The translations under genes and the position numbers were made by a program. The notes beneath the pieces were generated by a model. The model was not told where the DNA came from, searched no databases, and saw only the letters and a list, made by a program, of their open reading frames with translations. From Hydractinia symbiolongicarpus (taxonomy: Eukaryota; Cnidaria; Hydrozoa; Anthoathecata; Hydractiniidae), in NCBI RefSeq assembly GCF_029227915.1, contig NC_079883.1, forward strand, positions 29,700,001 through 29,764,000: a stretch of DNA of 64,000 nucleotides. Reading direction: 5' to 3'. Below, one piece after another: positions 61,236-64,000 of this stretch. Each line of letters begins with the position of its first letter. Position 1 is the first letter of the stretch.

Positions 61236-64000
61236 GACATGATTGCTGAAACTCAGCGATTACAGCGGGCACTGCGGTAACTCTTTGTTAAAAAATTAGG
61301 ATAAATAAGTCTGTTTTTACTGTGGGACCAATCCTAGCCGTTAGTTCGCGCTGAAGAAGTAGAGACAGTTTCAAAAACTATATTTTATTGACTTTCTAAT
61401 GGTGTCAATCCGTTTCAGTTACAACGGTTGCGTCACATATTTGTACCAACATGTATTTAGTGATTTTCTTCCAATTTTACTAAGTTGTATTGCTTTTAAC
61501 AGTGAAACGATTGACTGTGGGAATTAATTGAACTGACTCTGGACTATGTCCTTATAAATGTGAAGGATGAGCCAATTGGTCTCCAAGGAATAACTTTCTT
61601 CTTAATTTGACGTGATGGCTTGGATTCAGCGATTACACTAGGCTCTGTGGTAGCGCTTTATTTAAAATTTAGATAAATAAGTCTTTTTTTAATATGGGAC
61701 CAATCCTAGCCGTTATCGCGCACTGAAGAAATAGCGACAGTTTCAAAAACTACATCTCATTGACTTTCTAACGGTATCAATCCATTTGAGTTACAACGGT
61801 TGCGTCACATATTCGTACCAACATGTATTTAGCGATAGTATTCTGATATTGCTAGGTTGCATCGCTTTTAACATTGAAACGATTGACTCTGGGAATTAAT
61901 TGAACTGATTCTGGACTGTGACCTTGTAAATGCGATAAATGAGCCAATTGGGCTCCAAGGAATAACATTCTTCTTAATTCGACATGATTGCTGGAATTCA
62001 GCGAGTACACTAGGCTCTGTGGTAGTGCTTTATTTAAAAATTTAGATAAATAAGTCTTTTTTTACAGTGGGACTAATATTGGCCGTTAGCACGCGCTGAA
62101 GAAATAGAGACATTCTCAAAAACTACATTTCATCGACTTCTTGCCGGTATCAATCCGTTTGAGTTACAACGGTTGCGTCACATATTCGTCCCCACATGTA
62201 TTTTGCAATAGTATTCGGATATTACTAGGTTGCATCGCTTTTATCAGTGAAACGTTTGACTGTGGGACTTAATTGAACTGATTTTGGACTTTGACCATAT
62301 AGATGTGGTAAATGAGCCAGTTTGACTACAAGAAGTAACATCCTTCTTAATTTGACATGATTGCTGAAACTCAGCGATTACAGCGGGCACTGCGGTAACT
62401 CTTTGTTAAAAAATTAGGATAAATAAGTCTGTTTTTACTGTGGGACCAATCCTAGCCGTTAGTTCGCGCTGAAGAAGTAGAGACAGTTTCAAAAACTATA
62501 TTTCATTGACTTTCTAACGGTGTCAATCCGTTTCAGTTACAACGGTTGCGTCACATATTTGTACCAACATGTATTTAGTGATTTTCTTCCAATTTTACTA
62601 AGTTGTATTGCTTTTAACAGTGAAACGATTGACTGTGGGAAATAATTGAACTGACTCTAGACTATGTCCTTATAAATGTGAAAGATGAGCCAATTGGTCT
62701 CCAAGGAATAACTTTCTTCTTAATTTGACGTGATGGCTTGGATTCAGCGATTACACTAGGCTCTGTGGTAGCGCTTTATTTAAAATTTAGATCAATAAGT
62801 CTTTTTTTACTATGGGACCAATCCTAGCCGTTATCGCGCGCTGAAGAAATAGCGACAGTTTCAAAAACTACATCTCATTGACTTTCTAACGGTATCAATC
62901 CATTTGAGTTACAACGGTTGCGTCACATATTCGTACCAACATGTATTTAGCGATAGTATTCTGATATTGCTAGGTTGCATCGCTTTTAACATTGAAACGA
63001 TTGACTCTGGGAATTAATTGAACTGATTCTGGACTGTGACCTTGTAAATGCGATAAATGAGCCAATTGGGCTCCAAGGAATAACATTCTTCTTAATTCGA
63101 CATGATTGCTGGAATTCAGCGAGTACACTAGGCTCTGTGGTAGTGCTTTATTTAAAAATTTAGATAAATAAGTCTTTTTTACTGTGGGACTAATACTGGC
63201 CGTTAGCACGCGCTGAATAAATAGAGACATTCTCAAAACTACATTTCATCGACTTCTTGCCGGTATCAATCCGTTTGATTTACAACTGTTGCGTCACATA
63301 TTCGTCCCCACATGTATTTTGCAATAGTATTCGGTTATTACTAGGTTGCATCGCTTTTATCAGTGAAACGTTTGACTGTGGGACTTAATTGAACTGATTT
63401 TGGACTTTGACCATATAGATGTGGTAAATGAGCCAGTTTGACTACAAGAAGTAACATCCTTCTTAATTTGACATGATTGCTGAAACTCAGCGATTACAGC
63501 GGGCACTGCGGTAACTCTTTGTTAAAAAATTAGGATAAATAAGTCTGTTTTTACTGTGGGACCAATCCTAGCCGTTAGTTCGCGCTGAAGAAGTAGAGAC
63601 AGTTTCAAAAACTATATTTCATTGACTTTCTAACGGTGTCAATCCGTTTCAGTTACAACGGTTGCGTCACATATTTGTACCAACATGTATTTAGTGATTT
63701 TCTTCCAATTTTACTAAGTTGTATTGCTTTTAACAGTGAAACGATTGACTGTGGGAATTAATTGAACTGACTCTGGACTATGTCCTTATAAATGTGAAAG
63801 ATGAGCCAATTGGTCTCTAAGGAATAACTGTCTTCTTAATTTGACGTGATGGCTTGGATTCAGCGATTACACTAGGCTCTGTGGTAGCGCTTTATTTAAA
63901 ATTTAGATAAATAAGTCTTTTTTTACTATGGGACCAATCCTAGCCGTTATCGCGCGCTGAAGAAATAGCGACAGTTTCAAAAACTACATCTCATTGACTT
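61236..64000 (+). repeat. Tandem 3-mer array (2.5 copies), open at right edge
   Basis: Unit starts at gacatgattgctgaaac: 61,236, 62,354 and 63,470, so periods of 1,118 and 1,116 bp. Each unit contains the gcgggcactgcgg monomer, an aaggatgagcc or aaagatgagcc monomer with ttggattcagcg, and a ttcagcgagtacactagg monomer. The array continues past the window. Confidence 0.85.

Larger units (their letters stand above)
1..64000 (+). repeat. Satellite DNA array, ~373-bp monomer, head to tail
   Basis: The whole window is one tandem array. Landmarks such as actgtgggac, cgcttttaacagtgaaacg and acattcttcttaa recur every 372-373 bp from end to end, always in the same orientation, giving about 171-172 monomers. 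Nothing interrupts the register except small indels and two deletions of about 41 and 78 bp near 4,725 and 5,003. Copies differ from one another by substitutions at many shared diagnostic positions (for example cgtaccaac versus cgtccccac, gagttacaac versus gagttagaac, ttagttcgcgc versus ttatcgcgcgc), and these variants are arranged in blocks that repeat at higher order. A long homogeneous array of this kind is typical of eukaryotic heterochromatin. I do not recognise the family and cannot say whether it is centromeric. Confidence 0.97.
43032..64000 (+). repeat. Region V: satellite subfamily block
   Basis: Monomers here frequently show tttaaaaattaagttaaataag, tttgacttgattgctgg, ctcaaaaactacatttc with cgacttcttgccgg, and gcgggcactgcggtaactc types. 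Short higher-order units (2, 3 and 5 monomers) are nested within copies 4.5-9.3 kb apart. The stretch 53,373-55,028 holds ordinary monomers for which I found no close partner. No gene is visible. Confidence 0.85.

Noticed and set aside
15658-63236. Recurrent minus-strand open reading frames of about 68 codons (for example 15,658-15,864, 33,561-33,767 and 62,970-63,236)
   Set aside because: Same reasoning; they overlap the same repeat on the other strand, start and end inside one monomer, and are broken in most copies. They reflect subfamily sequence, not a gene.
1-64000. CENP-B box-like motif
   Set aside because: The monomer contains attcgtaccaac, which superficially recalls the ttcg start of the CENP-B box, but the rest of the 17-bp pattern does not fit.
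1-64000. Internal RNA polymerase III promoter (tRNA-like A and B boxes) followed by the T-run
   Set aside because: tagccgttag and ggtatcaatcc are only loose matches with wrong key bases, and the T-run lies elsewhere in the monomer. Not enough for a tRNA-derived origin.
1-64000. CRISPR array
   Set aside because: The repeats are long, contiguous and similar along their full length; there are no short repeats separated by unique spacers.
1-64000. Telomeric repeats, transposon ends or inverted segments
   Set aside because: I saw no short telomere-like tandem, no long terminal or inverted repeats, and no monomer on the opposite strand.
1-64000. TATA-like ttataaat in each monomer as a promoter
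   Set aside because: It is a common AT-rich word, with no associated coding region or other promoter element, so it does not support a regulatory call.

Overview
The window is a single, uninterrupted tandem-repeat (satellite DNA) array. From base 1 to base 64,000 I see only head-to-tail copies of one AT-rich monomer of about 373 bp, roughly 171-172 copies, all in the same orientation. I found no protein-coding gene, RNA gene, transposon, CRISPR array, telomeric repeat or inversion. This points to heterochromatin (centromeric, pericentromeric or subtelomeric) of a eukaryotic nuclear chromosome, assembled from long reads. The sequence alone does not let me name the organism, and I do not recognise the monomer.

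Monomer: taking the motif actgtgggac as the start, a typical copy runs 32,103-32,475 (373 bp). The monomer itself looks like an ancient dimer. A 178-bp half and a 195-bp half share at least nine short motifs in the same order. Most copies also carry short dyad symmetries (gcgct/agcgc, and aacgg/ccgtt/aacgg) and A/T tracts.

Higher-order structure, left to right. Region I (1 to about 14,430): 5-mer-, 4-mer-, 3-mer- and 8/9-mer-spaced duplications, including tandem 9-mer and 8-mer units (5,278-8,634 and 8,635 to about 11,620) that differ by one monomer, a foreign pair of monomers at 4,102-4,724, and two internal deletions (near 4,725 and 5,003). Region II (14,430 to about 23,530): an ABABA dimeric array (15,540-17,424), an 8-mer-spaced duplication, and a tandem 5-mer with a gene-conversion-like patch. 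Region III (23,534-36,454): the youngest part, with a 10-mer unit followed by a 12-mer version of it, then a tandem 6-mer whose two 2,238-bp copies differ at two sites by eye. Region IV (36,455-43,031): about 3.6 monomers without close partners, then a tandem 7-mer (about 2.6 kb twice). Region V (43,032-64,000): nested 2-, 3- and 5-mers and longer-range copies 7.4-9.3 kb apart, ending in a 3-mer array that runs off the window.

The repeated length steps (373, 745, 1,118, 1,492, 1,864, 2,238, 2,605, 2,984, 3,357, 3,730, 4,475) are all near-integer multiples of the monomer. This is what repeated unequal exchange or amplification in register would give. Short open reading frames (68-94 codons) recur on both strands only because the monomer recurs; I do not treat them as genes. 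All comparisons were made by eye, so block edges and difference counts are approximate unless an exact base is given.
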